A stretch of DNA of 64,000 nt from CAYSCW01 sp964429795 (GCA_964429795.1 CAYSCW010000009.1:1-64000), one strand, 5' to 3'. Positions 7,800 through 16,657 are shown, counted from the first letter of the stretch. Notes: generated by a model from the sequence alone, not told the origin. Numbers and translations are program-made.

Positions 7800-8390
7800 A
7801 TGATAAAAATGAAGAAGCGAGGAATGAGTCTAATTTTTAGTATCGGAATCCTAGTTGTGATGGGGATTCTGGTATTCTCTCTAATCAACTGTGAAAGCAT
7901 ATTTGGCCCCAGTTCAGAAGAAACTACTGAAGAAGATGAAGAGGGAGAAGCTAGAATCATCGTCTACAATAATTATGGTGAGGCTTTAAATATTTATATG
8001 GATGGAGAATTTCAGTTTTTGTTGGGACATAAAGGTAATGAAAAAATCCGCAATGTTTCTCTGAATGAACATACATTGGAAGCTAAAAAGCCAAATGCAA
8101 ATACAACCATAGATTCAGAGACAATTGATGTTACGAGTTATACAGATTATACCTGGACAATTGATGACGCCCCCGATATTAATGTGTCCAACCAATATGG
8201 AAAAACATTAAAAATATACATGGATGATACTTATCAATTTGATCTCGTGGACGAGGAAGACAGATGGATTATAGACGTCGCTTTTGGAGAACACTTTTTA
8301 AAGGCAGTAAAAGCTGCCGACGGCAAAGAAGTTGCCTCGACCACTATTGATGTCGAGGAGAACAAAGATTATTCATGGGTAATCGAATGA
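7800..8390 (+). CDS. Envelope protein with two tandem ~70-residue repeats, putative lipoprotein (paralogue 1)
   Basis: A 196-residue exported protein. A basic N-terminus and a hydrophobic stretch (residues 11-29) end in SLINC at Cys31. That resembles a lipobox, but Asn at -1 is atypical, so lipidation is uncertain. An acidic linker follows. Two beta-rich repeats come next: IIVYNNYGEALNIYMDGEFQF and INVSNQYGKTLKIYMDDTYQF share the pattern hxVxNxYGxxLxIYMDxxxQF, and each ends with a WTID or WVIE strand. The start at 7800 has GAGG 8 nt upstream and lies just downstream of the promoter. A close paralogue is at 9243-9809. Function unknown. PEGA-like surface modules are a distant possibility. Confidence 0.8.
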   Translation: MIKMKKRGMSLIFSIGILVVMGILVFSLINCESIFGPSSEETTEEDEEGEARIIVYNNYGEALNIYMDGEFQFLLGHKGNEKIRNVSLNEHTLEAKKPNANTTIDSETIDVTSYTDYTWTIDDAPDINVSNQYGKTLKIYMDDTYQFDLVDEEDRWIIDVAFGEHFLKAVKAADGKEVASTTIDVEENKDYSWVIE

Positions 8391-8570
8391 CATAATTTAT
8401 AAACCTATCGAACACCTTTCAACTTCGCAAGATCGATGAAGAGAAGACTTGCCTGTAACGAATAAAGCTTATTTCAAATGAGGATGTGATTCATAGTTTT
8501 ACAGCAAGATAAATGCGATGAAATCACGCATAAGTTACGCGAAATCGATGATACGAAGAGGAGGAAAGAG

Positions 8571-9242
8571 ATGGTCAAGCGTACAATCAATCTATTGATT
8601 ATTTTTACCTTGCTTGCCAAGTCGTTGAGTTCAGCTAATTTCAGTATCAGTCTCAATCCTGGAGGAATATGGGCTCTGAATGGTTACTATGATGAAACTG
8701 AAAAACTAAAAGACAGAGTGATTCCTGGAGCTGGCTTGGGTTTGGGTCTCAGATATAAAATCACTGAAAATTTCACTATAGAGGCTTGTTACAGTTATAA
8801 CTGGATGTTTATCAAAAAAGAAAAGAGGCCCGATGCCTATAAGAATGATAAACCTGTTTTTCTCATTCCCATGTATACGCTCAATGGAACAGTTTTTTTA
8901 TCGACAGGCAAGACATTAGAACCCTTCCTCACTGCAGGAGCAGGCATATTCCCCTGGAGGTTTAGTTCTCAAGTAACGGGAGGAGAATTATGGACAGCAC
9001 CTGAAAATCCGGATGAAGATTTCTCAAAAACCAGCCTTGGTTTAAACATAGGAATGGGAATAGATGTGTACATCAGCTCGAAGATTTCACTTACAGCAGA
9101 GTCAAAATATTATTATATTTTTACAAAAGATGAAGAGAAGTTCGGAACAGACAGTTTTACGAATCAAGGTTTTCTTGGAATCCGATTAGGCCTTACTTAC
9201 CATTTTGGCAAAAAACAATCACTGGAAAATGAAGGGCCGTAA
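8571..9242 (+). CDS. Small outer-membrane beta-barrel protein (paralogue 1)
   Basis: A 223-residue protein with a signal peptide (residues 1-21, cleaved after SSA) and alternating amphipathic strands typical of an 8-10-stranded OmpW/OmpX-like barrel: GAGLGLGLRYKI, FTIEACYSYNW, LEPFLTAGAGIFPW, SLGLNIGMGIDVY, GIRLGLTYHFG. GAGGAGG lies 6 nt upstream of the ATG. It is the second gene of the duplicated cassette. The next lipoprotein ATG follows immediately after its TAA, so the two are translationally linked. Its paralogue at 9893-10552 shares the FPWRF / CPWRF signature. Transport, adhesion or stress roles cannot be told apart from sequence. Confidence 0.82.
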   Translation: MVKRTINLLIIFTLLAKSLSSANFSISLNPGGIWALNGYYDETEKLKDRVIPGAGLGLGLRYKITENFTIEACYSYNWMFIKKEKRPDAYKNDKPVFLIPMYTLNGTVFLSTGKTLEPFLTAGAGIFPWRFSSQVTGGELWTAPENPDEDFSKTSLGLNIGMGIDVYISSKISLTAESKYYYIFTKDEEKFGTDSFTNQGFLGIRLGLTYHFGKKQSLENEGP

Positions 9243-9809
9243 ATGATGAGAAGCAAACAAGAATTGAAAAAGGCATGCTCATCCATCGGAATTTTTATTT
9301 TAACAGGAATTCTGGTAATGACATTGATCAGGTGTAAAAGCCCTACCAGCCCCAATGGCCAAGGAGAGGCTGATATCATTGTCTACAGTAAATATGAGGA
9401 AACCCTGGATATTTATATGGATGGGAATTTTCTGTTTTCGATTGGATATAAAAGCTCTATTGAGATCGACAATGTCTCGCTTGAGGAGCACGAATTAGAA
9501 GCTAAAAAGACAAATACAGACATAGTCATTGATAAAGAGACGATAACAGTCGAAGAGAAGGCAGACTACTCATGGACGATTGATGATCCTCCTGATATAA
9601 ATGTGACCAATAATTTCGGAAAAACACTAAAAATTTACATGGACAGCGAGTATCAATTCGATTTAGTGGATGAAGAGAATAGATGGATTATAGACGTTCC
9701 TTATGGGGAGCGATTCTTAAAAGCAACAAGAGCAAGCGATGGAAAGGAAGTCGCTTCAACCACTATTCATGTTGATGAAAACAAAGATTATTATTGGACC
9801 ATTGAATGA
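9243..9809 (+). CDS. Envelope protein with tandem repeats, putative lipoprotein (paralogue 2)
   Basis: A 188-residue paralogue of the 7800-8390 product. The hydrophobic N-terminus ends in TLIRC (Cys31), again an atypical lipobox with Arg at -1. The same two repeats follow, for example NVTNNFGKTLKIYMDSEYQF and DLVDEENRWIIDV, with the shared KEVASTTI and ENKDYYWTIE tail. The ATG abuts the previous stop (TAAATGATG), so either of two consecutive ATG codons could be used. The second repeat is the more conserved between paralogues. It probably arose by duplication of a lipoprotein plus barrel gene pair. Confidence 0.8.
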   Translation: MMRSKQELKKACSSIGIFILTGILVMTLIRCKSPTSPNGQGEADIIVYSKYEETLDIYMDGNFLFSIGYKSSIEIDNVSLEEHELEAKKTNTDIVIDKETITVEEKADYSWTIDDPPDINVTNNFGKTLKIYMDSEYQFDLVDEENRWIIDVPYGERFLKATRASDGKEVASTTIHVDENKDYYWTIE

Positions 9810-9892
9810 TCTAAAGATATTTGGTTTTGAATTCGAGCCATGTCAATCTTTCGGAGCGAGGATGGTTTGATTAGACAAGAATGAGGGACAGA

Positions 9893-10552
9893 ATGTTTAA
9901 AAAAGTTATCTGTTTGCTTTTAGCTTTGCCGATTTTAATTTCAGGAGTAAGGGCCTCTGATTTTCTGGATAAATTTAGTATCAAACTAACGCCTGCCGCT
10001 ATATTTGCTGTAGATGGCAACTATAGTGACACGGATAAGCTAAGGGAGGTCATAAACATCGGCTTTGGCCTTGGCGGAACTCTAAGATATGAGATAAACG
10101 ATAATATATATATAGATGCCGGCTACATCTTTAATTGGATGTCTGTCAAGGGAGATAAGAAGCCTTTTGCTTATAAAGAGAAGAGTCCTGCCTTTAATTT
10201 ACAGATGTTTACTCTTAACACAACGTTTTTTCTTATGTCTGGTTACATGATTGAACCCTACCTTACTTTAGGATTCGGGATTTGCCCATGGAGGTTTAGC
10301 GAGGATCCCATATGGGGTGAAGCATGGCCAGCACCCGGAAATCCGGATAAGAGCTTTTCCAATACAAGTTTTGGTTTGAATATAGGGTTGGGCCTTGAAT
10401 CTTACTTCTTTTCGCTGTTTTCACTCTTTGCAGAGATTAAATATTATTATGTTTTCTCAAGGGATGTAAAAAAGTTTGGAACGGACGATTTTACCCAACA
10501 GGATTTTTTGGGACTAAGCGTTGGTCTCATTTATAACTTCAAGAAGAAATGA
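9893..10552 (+). CDS. Small outer-membrane beta-barrel protein (paralogue 2)
   Basis: A 219-residue protein with signal peptide MFKKVICLLLALPILISGVR followed by amphipathic strands. Paralogous to the product of 8571-9242 along its length: same spacing of FSIKLTPAAIFAVDGNY, GFGLGGTLRY, EPYLTLGFGICPWRF, FGLNIGLGLESY and LGLSVGLIYNF. The ATG at 9893 is preferred because GAGGG lies 5 nt upstream. The in-frame ATG at 9881 lacks a site. It is the last gene of the four-gene cassette, 83 nt after the lipoprotein. A YNFKKK end replaces the usual C-terminal aromatic residue. Confidence 0.8.
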   Translation: MFKKVICLLLALPILISGVRASDFLDKFSIKLTPAAIFAVDGNYSDTDKLREVINIGFGLGGTLRYEINDNIYIDAGYIFNWMSVKGDKKPFAYKEKSPAFNLQMFTLNTTFFLMSGYMIEPYLTLGFGICPWRFSEDPIWGEAWPAPGNPDKSFSNTSFGLNIGLGLESYFFSLFSLFAEIKYYYVFSRDVKKFGTDDFTQQDFLGLSVGLIYNFKKK

Positions 10553-10685
10553 TTGAAGTATCCAGTAAAGGCAATGATCTTCCATGAATTTTTCTTAAAC
10601 TGCTTTTTGTATATCAGTAATTTATAACAATCAGCGGCATTCGTCTTATAATCTTTCCTGAATTCCAGAGATTTTTAAACCTTGA

Positions 10686-10714
10686 GGAATAAATCAAGGG
10701 ATTGAGTTGTCTAA
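10686..10714 (+). promoter_or_regulatory. ECF-type promoter upstream of the CBM9 lipoprotein and bamA
   Basis: GGAATAAA (10686-10693), 13 bp, TTGTCTAA (10707-10714), matching the 7743 site in both boxes and spacing. The predicted transcript starts near 10721, giving a leader of about 53 nt to the ATG at 10774. The motif overlaps and so excludes earlier in-frame start codons around 10702. Confidence 0.75.
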
Positions 10715-10773
10715 TCTATACGAAAGCAAAAATGCCAAGAAATCAGCTAAAAGCACCAAAGGAGGGAATAATA

Positions 10774-11640
10774 ATGATGACAGCTAAAACACACAAAAGA
10801 ATTTACTCCTTCCGATTACCCATTTGGTCGTCCATTTTAATCATGCTGGTCTTTTTACTGGTGGGATGCACTACGCTTAAGCTTGGCAGCCATTGGAAAG
10901 ACCGTGAAATATCGATCGATGGTGAGAATAAAGACTGGCTGGGAGCTATGTATTATTTTGAAGATGACAATATCTCTGCTGGTGTCCTCAATGATGAGAG
11001 TTTTCTTTATATCTGCATGATCGCTGAAGAGCCTCGCCTGACAGCTCAGATAATGGGTCAGGGATTAACATTCTGGTTTGACCCGGATGGCGGCAAGGAG
11101 AAAGCGTTCGGAGTTAGGTTTCCTTTGGGTATGCAAGACAGGGCAGGTGAAGATATTCCGATGGGACCGAGAGAAGAAGAGCCAGATCAAGAAAAAATCA
11201 GAGAATTATTTGAGAATTCTCTGACTGAATTAGAGATTCTGGGGCCCAGGAAGGATGAAAAAAAGAGACTCCAGGTTAAAGATTTGAAAGGGATCGAGGT
11301 TGCTATCGATCCCTCAGGAGGGTTGCTGGTCTATGAACTTAAAGTCCCGCTCCTGCACAGCAAAGATCATCCTTATGCCATCGGAGCAAAACCAGGAGAC
11401 GTGGTTGGCATAGGGATAGAGGTAGCCAAGATGGACCTGAGTGCAATAAGAAAAAAAATGGGAGGGAGAGGGCCAGGAGGCATGGGCATGCCCGGAGGCA
11501 GAGGAGGAGGAATGGGCGGAGGACCGGGAGGTAGGGGTATGCCTGGCGGTAGAATGCCTCAACTTCCAAAAGAGCTCAAAATCTGGGTTGCTGTCCAGCT
11601 TGCTTCGGAAAGCGGCTCTGTATCTGAGTCCCTGTTATAA
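10774..11640 (+). CDS. CBM9/DOMON-like lipoprotein with a Gly-Met-rich insert
   Basis: A 289-residue lipoprotein. A signal peptide ends in a canonical lipobox LLVGC. Residues 35-200 look like the beta-sandwich carbohydrate-binding family 9 / DOMON-like fold: KDREISIDGENKDWLGAMYY, LYICMIAEEP and FWFDPDGGKEKAFGVRFP. Near residues 225-255 is a low-complexity MGGRGPGGMGMPGGRGGG-type tract, followed by a normal final strand (KELKIWVAVQLA). The ATG at 10774 has GGAGGG 7 nt upstream. The stop is 3 nt before bamA, so the two are translationally coupled, which suggests an envelope-biogenesis link. Ligand unknown. Confidence 0.8.
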   Translation: MMTAKTHKRIYSFRLPIWSSILIMLVFLLVGCTTLKLGSHWKDREISIDGENKDWLGAMYYFEDDNISAGVLNDESFLYICMIAEEPRLTAQIMGQGLTFWFDPDGGKEKAFGVRFPLGMQDRAGEDIPMGPREEEPDQEKIRELFENSLTELEILGPRKDEKKRLQVKDLKGIEVAIDPSGGLLVYELKVPLLHSKDHPYAIGAKPGDVVGIGIEVAKMDLSAIRKKMGGRGPGGMGMPGGRGGGMGGGPGGRGMPGGRMPQLPKELKIWVAVQLASESGSVSESLL

Positions 11641-11643
11641 GAA

Positions 11644-13965
11644 ATGAGAAAACTCATTACTACCATCCTTTTTGTCTGTCTGCCACTCATTCTCTTCAGC
11701 GCTGAAGTCTTGGAGAAAATTGAGATTGTGGGCAATGAAAAAATAACGCGAGAGACAATCCTTTACTATCTTTCTTCCAGAGAGGGTGGCGATTATGACG
11801 AAGAATTGTTGAGGCGGGATTTTCGAGTTTTGTGGTCGACTGGTTTTTTTTCAAACATCAAGATAGATTCAGAGGAGGGGAAGGAAGGTAAGATTGTGAG
11901 GATTGTTGTGGAGGAGAATCCGGTTGTCAAGGAAATTGTCTACAAAACAGGAAAGAAGCTGAAAGAGGATGATATCGTCAATAAATTAAAAGAAAAGGAA
12001 GAATACATCCTTCCCTATTCTTATTACAGCCCATATAAAATTCATAGAATCAAACAGACGATAAAGGAGTTATTGTTAGAGAAAGGCCTTACAGATGGGA
12101 ATATTGATGTTAATTTAGACAAGAAAGGAAAGAATGAGTTAGAAGTCGTTTTCCATATCAAAGAAGGGGCTAGAATCAAAGTGGGCGAGATCGTCTTTGA
12201 AGGAACCCCCAGGCTACGCGAGAGCGTGCTCAACGGGGCGATGAAAGAGAATAAGGAGCATGGCCTTATCTCGGCCATAGCCGGAAAAGACACCTTCAAT
12301 CAGAATAAACTAGACGAGGATTTGTCCAGCTTAAAGAACAAGCTTCAGGAGAAGGGATACATGGAAGCCACTGTTGGTGAGCCAAGGATAGAAGAAATAA
12401 CAAAAAGATCTATATTTCTGAAGAAAAAGAAGATGAAAAAGATCGTTATTCCTGTTCAAGCAGGTGAGCGATACTCTGTCGGAGAGGTCAAAATTGAAGG
12501 CAATAAGCTCATTTCTTCCAAGTATCTGCACTCTCTTCTCAAACTCAAGGAAGGTGATATTTACAGCACAAAAGCGAGAGAAAAAGCAGTAGAGAAGATT
12601 GGTGAGACCTACCAAAATATCGGGCACCTCTATGCACAAGTGATGCCGGTGGAACTCCTTGATCCCAAAAGAAAACGGGTCAATGTGACCTTCAACATCT
12701 ATGAAGGAGAAGGGGCTTATCTCCACAGGCTCGAATTCAAAGGCAATACCTACACCAAAGACAAGGTCATAAGGCGCGAAATTCTTCTCAGAGAAGGAGA
12801 TCGGTTTAGCTTGGCATTGTTCAAAAACAGCATTTTGCGGCTCAGACAATTGGGGCTTGTAGAGTTGGAGAAAGAACCTGAGATAATGCCTAATCCTGAG
12901 AATCCTTCTCAGATTGATGTTGCCGTAAACGTCAAAGAGCTTCAGAGAAACAATATTCAGTTTTCAGCCGGATACAGTGGCTATGAGGGAACTTATGTGT
13001 CTTTGAGTTATTCAACGGTCAATTTTTTGGGGGCGGGAGAAAACCTGGAACTCATGGCTCAATACGGAAAGAGGATCAAGAACTACCTATTCGGATTCAA
13101 CGAACCATATTTTCTTGATTTTCCAATAAGCCTTGGTTTTCAAGTTTATAATCGTTATCTTTATTACACTGGTCTTTACATCCAGAAAAGCCGGGGGATT
13201 AATTTTAGTTTTGGGGCTCGAATCAAGGGATTCTGGAGGACAAGCATAACATACGGATTCGAATACCTGGATATCGGTCCTGTTGAGGCAGAAGATGAAG
13301 AGTTGAGCTATGTCTACAATCCTTATTATTACGGGAGTTCCTACGGATATGGGAATTATTTTGTCGGTAGTCTCTCTCCGGTCATATACAGAACCACAGT
13401 GGATAGTCCGTTGACCCCTTCCAGAGGCACAATGTATCTGGTGGGCTGTAAATTGGCTGGGGGAATCATGGGAGGCGAGATCAGCCTGATCAAACCTCAA
13501 TTCGAGTGGAAATTCTTCCACCCCATAATCAAGAATCATGTGATCGGCCTTCATCTTGAGTATCAATTCATAAAGCCTTTAGGCAATTCAGATGTGCCTT
13601 TCTGGGAGAGATTCTACCTGGGCGGAGAAAGATCCATTCGGGGCTACGACATCTACTCCATCGGACCCCGAAGCGATGAGGGGGTAAACCAAGGGGGCCA
13701 AAAGTCCATCGTGTTTAACGCCGAATACATCATTCCGCTGGGAGGTTTTTTATATCCTATTCTATTCTGGGATGTAGGCAATGCATATGCTGAGGATGAA
13801 AGTGTGAGTTTAAAAAATCTCTATTCTTCTGCCGGTCTGGAGATAAGAGTGTTTGTTCCCGCATTACGCGTTCCCTTCAGGCTTATTTTTGCCTATAACA
13901 GTCGGAAGATCTACAAAGATGATTCCAGCTTTGCTTTTAGGTTTGCCATCGGAACCACTTTTTGA
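11644..13965 (+). CDS. bamA: BamA/Omp85 outer-membrane protein assembly factor
   Basis: The central pore of the beta-barrel assembly machine, which inserts barrel proteins into the outer membrane. It has 773 residues, close to the normal length. After a signal peptide (residues 1-20) there are about five POTRA domains (about 22-430), with typical starts such as VLEKIEIVGNEKITRETI and YSVGEVKIEGNKLISSKYL. The C-terminal surface-antigen barrel shows FYLGGERSIRGYDIYSIGPR (an RGY lid-lock motif) and ends in RFAIGTTF with the terminal Phe recognised by the Bam machinery. It lies 3 nt after the CBM9-like lipoprotein and downstream of the ECF-type promoter at 10686. BamA is an envelope-stress target in other bacteria, which fits. 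Confidence 0.93.
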   Translation: MRKLITTILFVCLPLILFSAEVLEKIEIVGNEKITRETILYYLSSREGGDYDEELLRRDFRVLWSTGFFSNIKIDSEEGKEGKIVRIVVEENPVVKEIVYKTGKKLKEDDIVNKLKEKEEYILPYSYYSPYKIHRIKQTIKELLLEKGLTDGNIDVNLDKKGKNELEVVFHIKEGARIKVGEIVFEGTPRLRESVLNGAMKENKEHGLISAIAGKDTFNQNKLDEDLSSLKNKLQEKGYMEATVGEPRIEEITKRSIFLKKKKMKKIVIPVQAGERYSVGEVKIEGNKLISSKYLHSLLKLKEGDIYSTKAREKAVEKIGETYQNIGHLYAQVMPVELLDPKRKRVNVTFNIYEGEGAYLHRLEFKGNTYTKDKVIRREILLREGDRFSLALFKNSILRLRQLGLVELEKEPEIMPNPENPSQIDVAVNVKELQRNNIQFSAGYSGYEGTYVSLSYSTVNFLGAGENLELMAQYGKRIKNYLFGFNEPYFLDFPISLGFQVYNRYLYYTGLYIQKSRGINFSFGARIKGFWRTSITYGFEYLDIGPVEAEDEELSYVYNPYYYGSSYGYGNYFVGSLSPVIYRTTVDSPLTPSRGTMYLVGCKLAGGIMGGEISLIKPQFEWKFFHPIIKNHVIGLHLEYQFIKPLGNSDVPFWERFYLGGERSIRGYDIYSIGPRSDEGVNQGGQKSIVFNAEYIIPLGGFLYPILFWDVGNAYAEDESVSLKNLYSSAGLEIRVFVPALRVPFRLIFAYNSRKIYKDDSSFAFRFAIGTTF

Positions 13966-14118
13966 GTCATGATTTACCATTCCTTACGATGATTGGATGG
14001 GAAAATCGACTTTCAGAAAATCGGAACATGCCCTCAATTTCCCTTCTTATGAATAGTGCGGGTTAGTAATATTATTGGAAACAGTATTATCGGGAATGGA
14101 TCGGCCAATCAGGGCTGT

Positions 14119-15636
14119 TTATTTGTTCTGTTTTTTATCCTCAACGGAAAAAGGCCGAAAAAGGGTGGGATCAAAATCTAAATCGATAATTAGACTATTC
14201 AATGATTTTTCTCTGTATCGAGGAAGATCTTTTTCAATTACCGCTAAAATTTCCTTCAGCTCCGGGCTGGCGAAATATTTGAAAATTCCAATAAGCTGCT
14301 GATAGTTTCTGAAATCTTCATCTGAGAGATATTTCTCTCGAATATTATCCTTTCCTTTCAGGCATAATTCCTGGCAAAACTGAACGATCGGTTTAATACA
14401 CTCAGCAGCAAGCCAAAGGGCACGGGGATTTTCCGCAAGAATAGCATGGATTTCAGGAGCATGTTTGTAATAAAACCTCACTAGATTGTTTCCTCTGAGT
14501 GTTTTCTTCAGGATATTGTCTCTCGTATATCTGACATACTCTAGCTTTTTTAGCTGGACTGCCCCGGATAGTTTGGCGGGCTCAATAAACGGACAAATGC
14601 CTTCCTCATCATCTTCAGGAGGGGGCTCTACAGGAGGATATACCCCCGCAATGAAATCCTTATACGTGTAATAGGCTTTTTTGGGTGTGTAATTACTAGA
14701 AACGATACCAAACTGGGGGGCATCCTGCCCTGCGTCATCAATGATCTGGTAGAAGAATATCTTATTGATGGAAGGCTTATATTCAAGGTTTTGAAGAAAT
14801 TCAAGATAGTAGTCAGACTGTGTGTCTTCCGAAACATCCTTTGTATTCCAGCCTGTTTCTGTGATCCAGAAAGGCTTGTTGTCAACTCCTTCCTCCTCGA
14901 GGACCTTGAAGACCGAAGGGATTAAAGGAGCTTGATCCTTCTCCAGCTTGTCAAAGATTCCTGATGGTCCTGAGCTGTCATATATATGATGGGAAATAAC
15001 ATCCAGATGTTCTTTTCCTCCTTTCCTGAATATCTGTCTCATCCAGATATTCCACTTGGAGTTTCTTGAGTGCAGATGAGCCAGGTCAGGACCGACAATT
15101 TTGCACGAAGGATCAAATGTTTTGGCTGTTTCAGCGCCGGGGATTAAAATGAGATTCATGTAGTCGTCGACCGTTCCTTTCCAGAATTCTTCGAGATTAG
15201 CCTCATTCCACATTGACCAGTATTTAATTTTGTTCTGAAAACGGGAGACGACTTCCTTGATGAAATTCGTCCAGTAGATTTTGTCTGATGGGGGATCGTT
15301 CGTTTCACCGCCCGTGCTGGCCCAGGACGGAGTCCCGTGGATATTAGCCAGGATACAAAGGCCCTTTGCCCTGGCTTCATCCACCCGGTTATCCAGTACG
15401 CTCCAGTTGTAATGACCTTCACTCGTTTCGATTTGAGACCAGTCGAAATCCACTCTTATCCATTTTATTCCGGCGTCTTGAATCAGCTGGAGGACGGTGG
15501 AGTCCGGGACATGGGTATTTATTCCATATGGAGAAGGACATGTCTGGCTCAGAGATGACATACAGAATACACTCAAAGTGAATGTCCAGAGACACAAAAA
15601 AACTTTGGGATTGAACAATCTTTTTCGTTTCATCAT
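14119..15636 (-). CDS. Exported clan GH-A glycoside hydrolase (GH39-like) with an extra C-terminal domain
   Basis: A 505-residue exported enzyme. A signal peptide covers residues 1-31. Residues 36-330 form a TIM barrel of clan GH-A: YGINTHVPDS, GIKWIRVDFDWSQIETSEG, the acid/base region WSMWNEANLEEF (Glu145) and the nucleophile region FWITETGWNT (Glu260), as in GH39/GH5-like retaining enzymes. After a Pro/Glu-rich linker (VEPPPEDDEE) there is a helical domain of about 160 residues that I do not recognise. It could bind the cell surface or substrate. The likely role is polysaccharide or glycan degradation outside the cytoplasm, substrate unknown. It diverges from the barrel gene at 15848. Confidence 0.8.
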   Translation of the reverse strand: MMKRKRLFNPKVFLCLWTFTLSVFCMSSLSQTCPSPYGINTHVPDSTVLQLIQDAGIKWIRVDFDWSQIETSEGHYNWSVLDNRVDEARAKGLCILANIHGTPSWASTGGETNDPPSDKIYWTNFIKEVVSRFQNKIKYWSMWNEANLEEFWKGTVDDYMNLILIPGAETAKTFDPSCKIVGPDLAHLHSRNSKWNIWMRQIFRKGGKEHLDVISHHIYDSSGPSGIFDKLEKDQAPLIPSVFKVLEEEGVDNKPFWITETGWNTKDVSEDTQSDYYLEFLQNLEYKPSINKIFFYQIIDDAGQDAPQFGIVSSNYTPKKAYYTYKDFIAGVYPPVEPPPEDDEEGICPFIEPAKLSGAVQLKKLEYVRYTRDNILKKTLRGNNLVRFYYKHAPEIHAILAENPRALWLAAECIKPIVQFCQELCLKGKDNIREKYLSDEDFRNYQQLIGIFKYFASPELKEILAVIEKDLPRYREKSLNSLIIDLDFDPTLFRPFSVEDKKQNK

Positions 15637-15705
15637 TAAAAAATTTACAGGGGATGTCTCTTTATCTTCTTTGAAAAAATCAATTATTCAAAATTTCCGC
15701 AGAAA

Positions 15706-15734
15706 GATTTAACACAAGAAAAGTATCGTGTCAA
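15706..15734 (-). promoter_or_regulatory. Sigma-70-like promoter of the glycoside hydrolase gene
   Basis: On the minus strand TTGACA (15734-15729) and TAAATC (15711-15706) are separated by 17 bp, about 70 bp before the ATG at 15636. The -35 is perfect and the -10 is weak. It is divergent to the promoter at 15784. Confidence 0.5.
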
Positions 15735-15783
15735 TAAAAACAGGCTCTTTGGTGTCTTTCACGCCTAAATCCAAAGTTAAGCT

Positions 15784-15811
15784 TTGACAACTTTACATGC
15801 AGTGTTATAAA
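15784..15811 (+). promoter_or_regulatory. Sigma-70 promoter of the 15848 barrel gene
   Basis: TTGACA (15784-15789), 16 bp, TATAAA (15806-15811), 36 bp before the ATG. A strong housekeeping-type promoter. No ECF motif occurs here, so this barrel is probably outside the ECF regulon. Confidence 0.65.
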
Positions 15812-15847
15812 CTTGCCTAGAAAAAAATACGTTATGGGTACAGAGCA

Positions 15848-16657
15848 ATGAAAGCCAGATTCCCGTTGAAAATTCTATCACCTTTCCTGCTGTTGTTTTT
15901 CATTTCAATAACAGCTTTTCATGCTGAAGGGCGTGTAGAATTGGGATTCCATTATGGGAGGTGGCATTTCAACCTAGTCAAGGCATTCTTTGAGGATACC
16001 GTTGGAGATTCGCTTCAGAAATATATTTTGGAAGGGGTTCATGAAGATTATCCTGAATTAGAGGAGGAAGGCTACTCTCAATCAATCGGCTATGATTCAT
16101 CAGGCCAAAATTTCGGTGTCGAGATCAGATTATACCCTGGCGGAAGGAATACGGGTTTCAGCATCGGGCTCTCTGTTGAAAAAACAACAATGAAAGTCAG
16201 TTTGACACAGCTGGCTACGCGTATAGAACTTCCAGATGGTACTGTTTACGAGGGGAACTTCAGGGGCGACTTTTTATTCAAGCCCCTGTCTCTCCATCTC
16301 AGTCTCCGATGGGATCTCTTCCCAAGCTGGAAATTCCATCCCTATTTCTCTCTGGGTGTTGGTGCAGCTAAGGGGGTTGATTTCGAAAATGCCACGGTTG
16401 ATTATGATTTCAATTCCAAACTTACCATTGATGGGGAGCTTTTTGAACACTATGAGGCAGAAGGTAAAGAGACAATTGAAACGCTCAATGAAGAACTCAA
16501 TAAAGTAGACAAAGAGCAAAATCTTCCAAAACTTTTTCCGATTATCCAATTCAACCTTGGTGCTAAAATGGAGTTGACGGAAAAGCTAGCTTTATTTGCT
16601 GACTTTGGAATATGGAACGGATTACTTTTTCGCGGAGGAATAGCCTTCCTTTTTTGA
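15848..16657 (+). CDS. Outer-membrane beta-barrel protein
   Basis: A 269-residue exported protein. The signal peptide (residues 1-27) ends near AFHAEG. Amphipathic strands alternate with loops: RVELGFHYGRWHFN, NFGVEIRLYPGG, TGFSIGLSVEKTTM, LSLHLSLRWDLFP and FHPYFSLGVGAA. It ends in LLFRGGIAFLF with C-terminal Phe, the outer-membrane sorting signal. A long charged loop around residues 185-225 (EHYEAEGKETIETLNEELNK) is probably extracellular. This is an OmpW-like or generic outer-membrane barrel, with no substrate evident. It has its own strong sigma-70 promoter. Confidence 0.8.
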   Translation: MKARFPLKILSPFLLLFFISITAFHAEGRVELGFHYGRWHFNLVKAFFEDTVGDSLQKYILEGVHEDYPELEEEGYSQSIGYDSSGQNFGVEIRLYPGGRNTGFSIGLSVEKTTMKVSLTQLATRIELPDGTVYEGNFRGDFLFKPLSLHLSLRWDLFPSWKFHPYFSLGVGAAKGVDFENATVDYDFNSKLTIDGELFEHYEAEGKETIETLNEELNKVDKEQNLPKLFPIIQFNLGAKMELTEKLALFADFGIWNGLLFRGGIAFLF

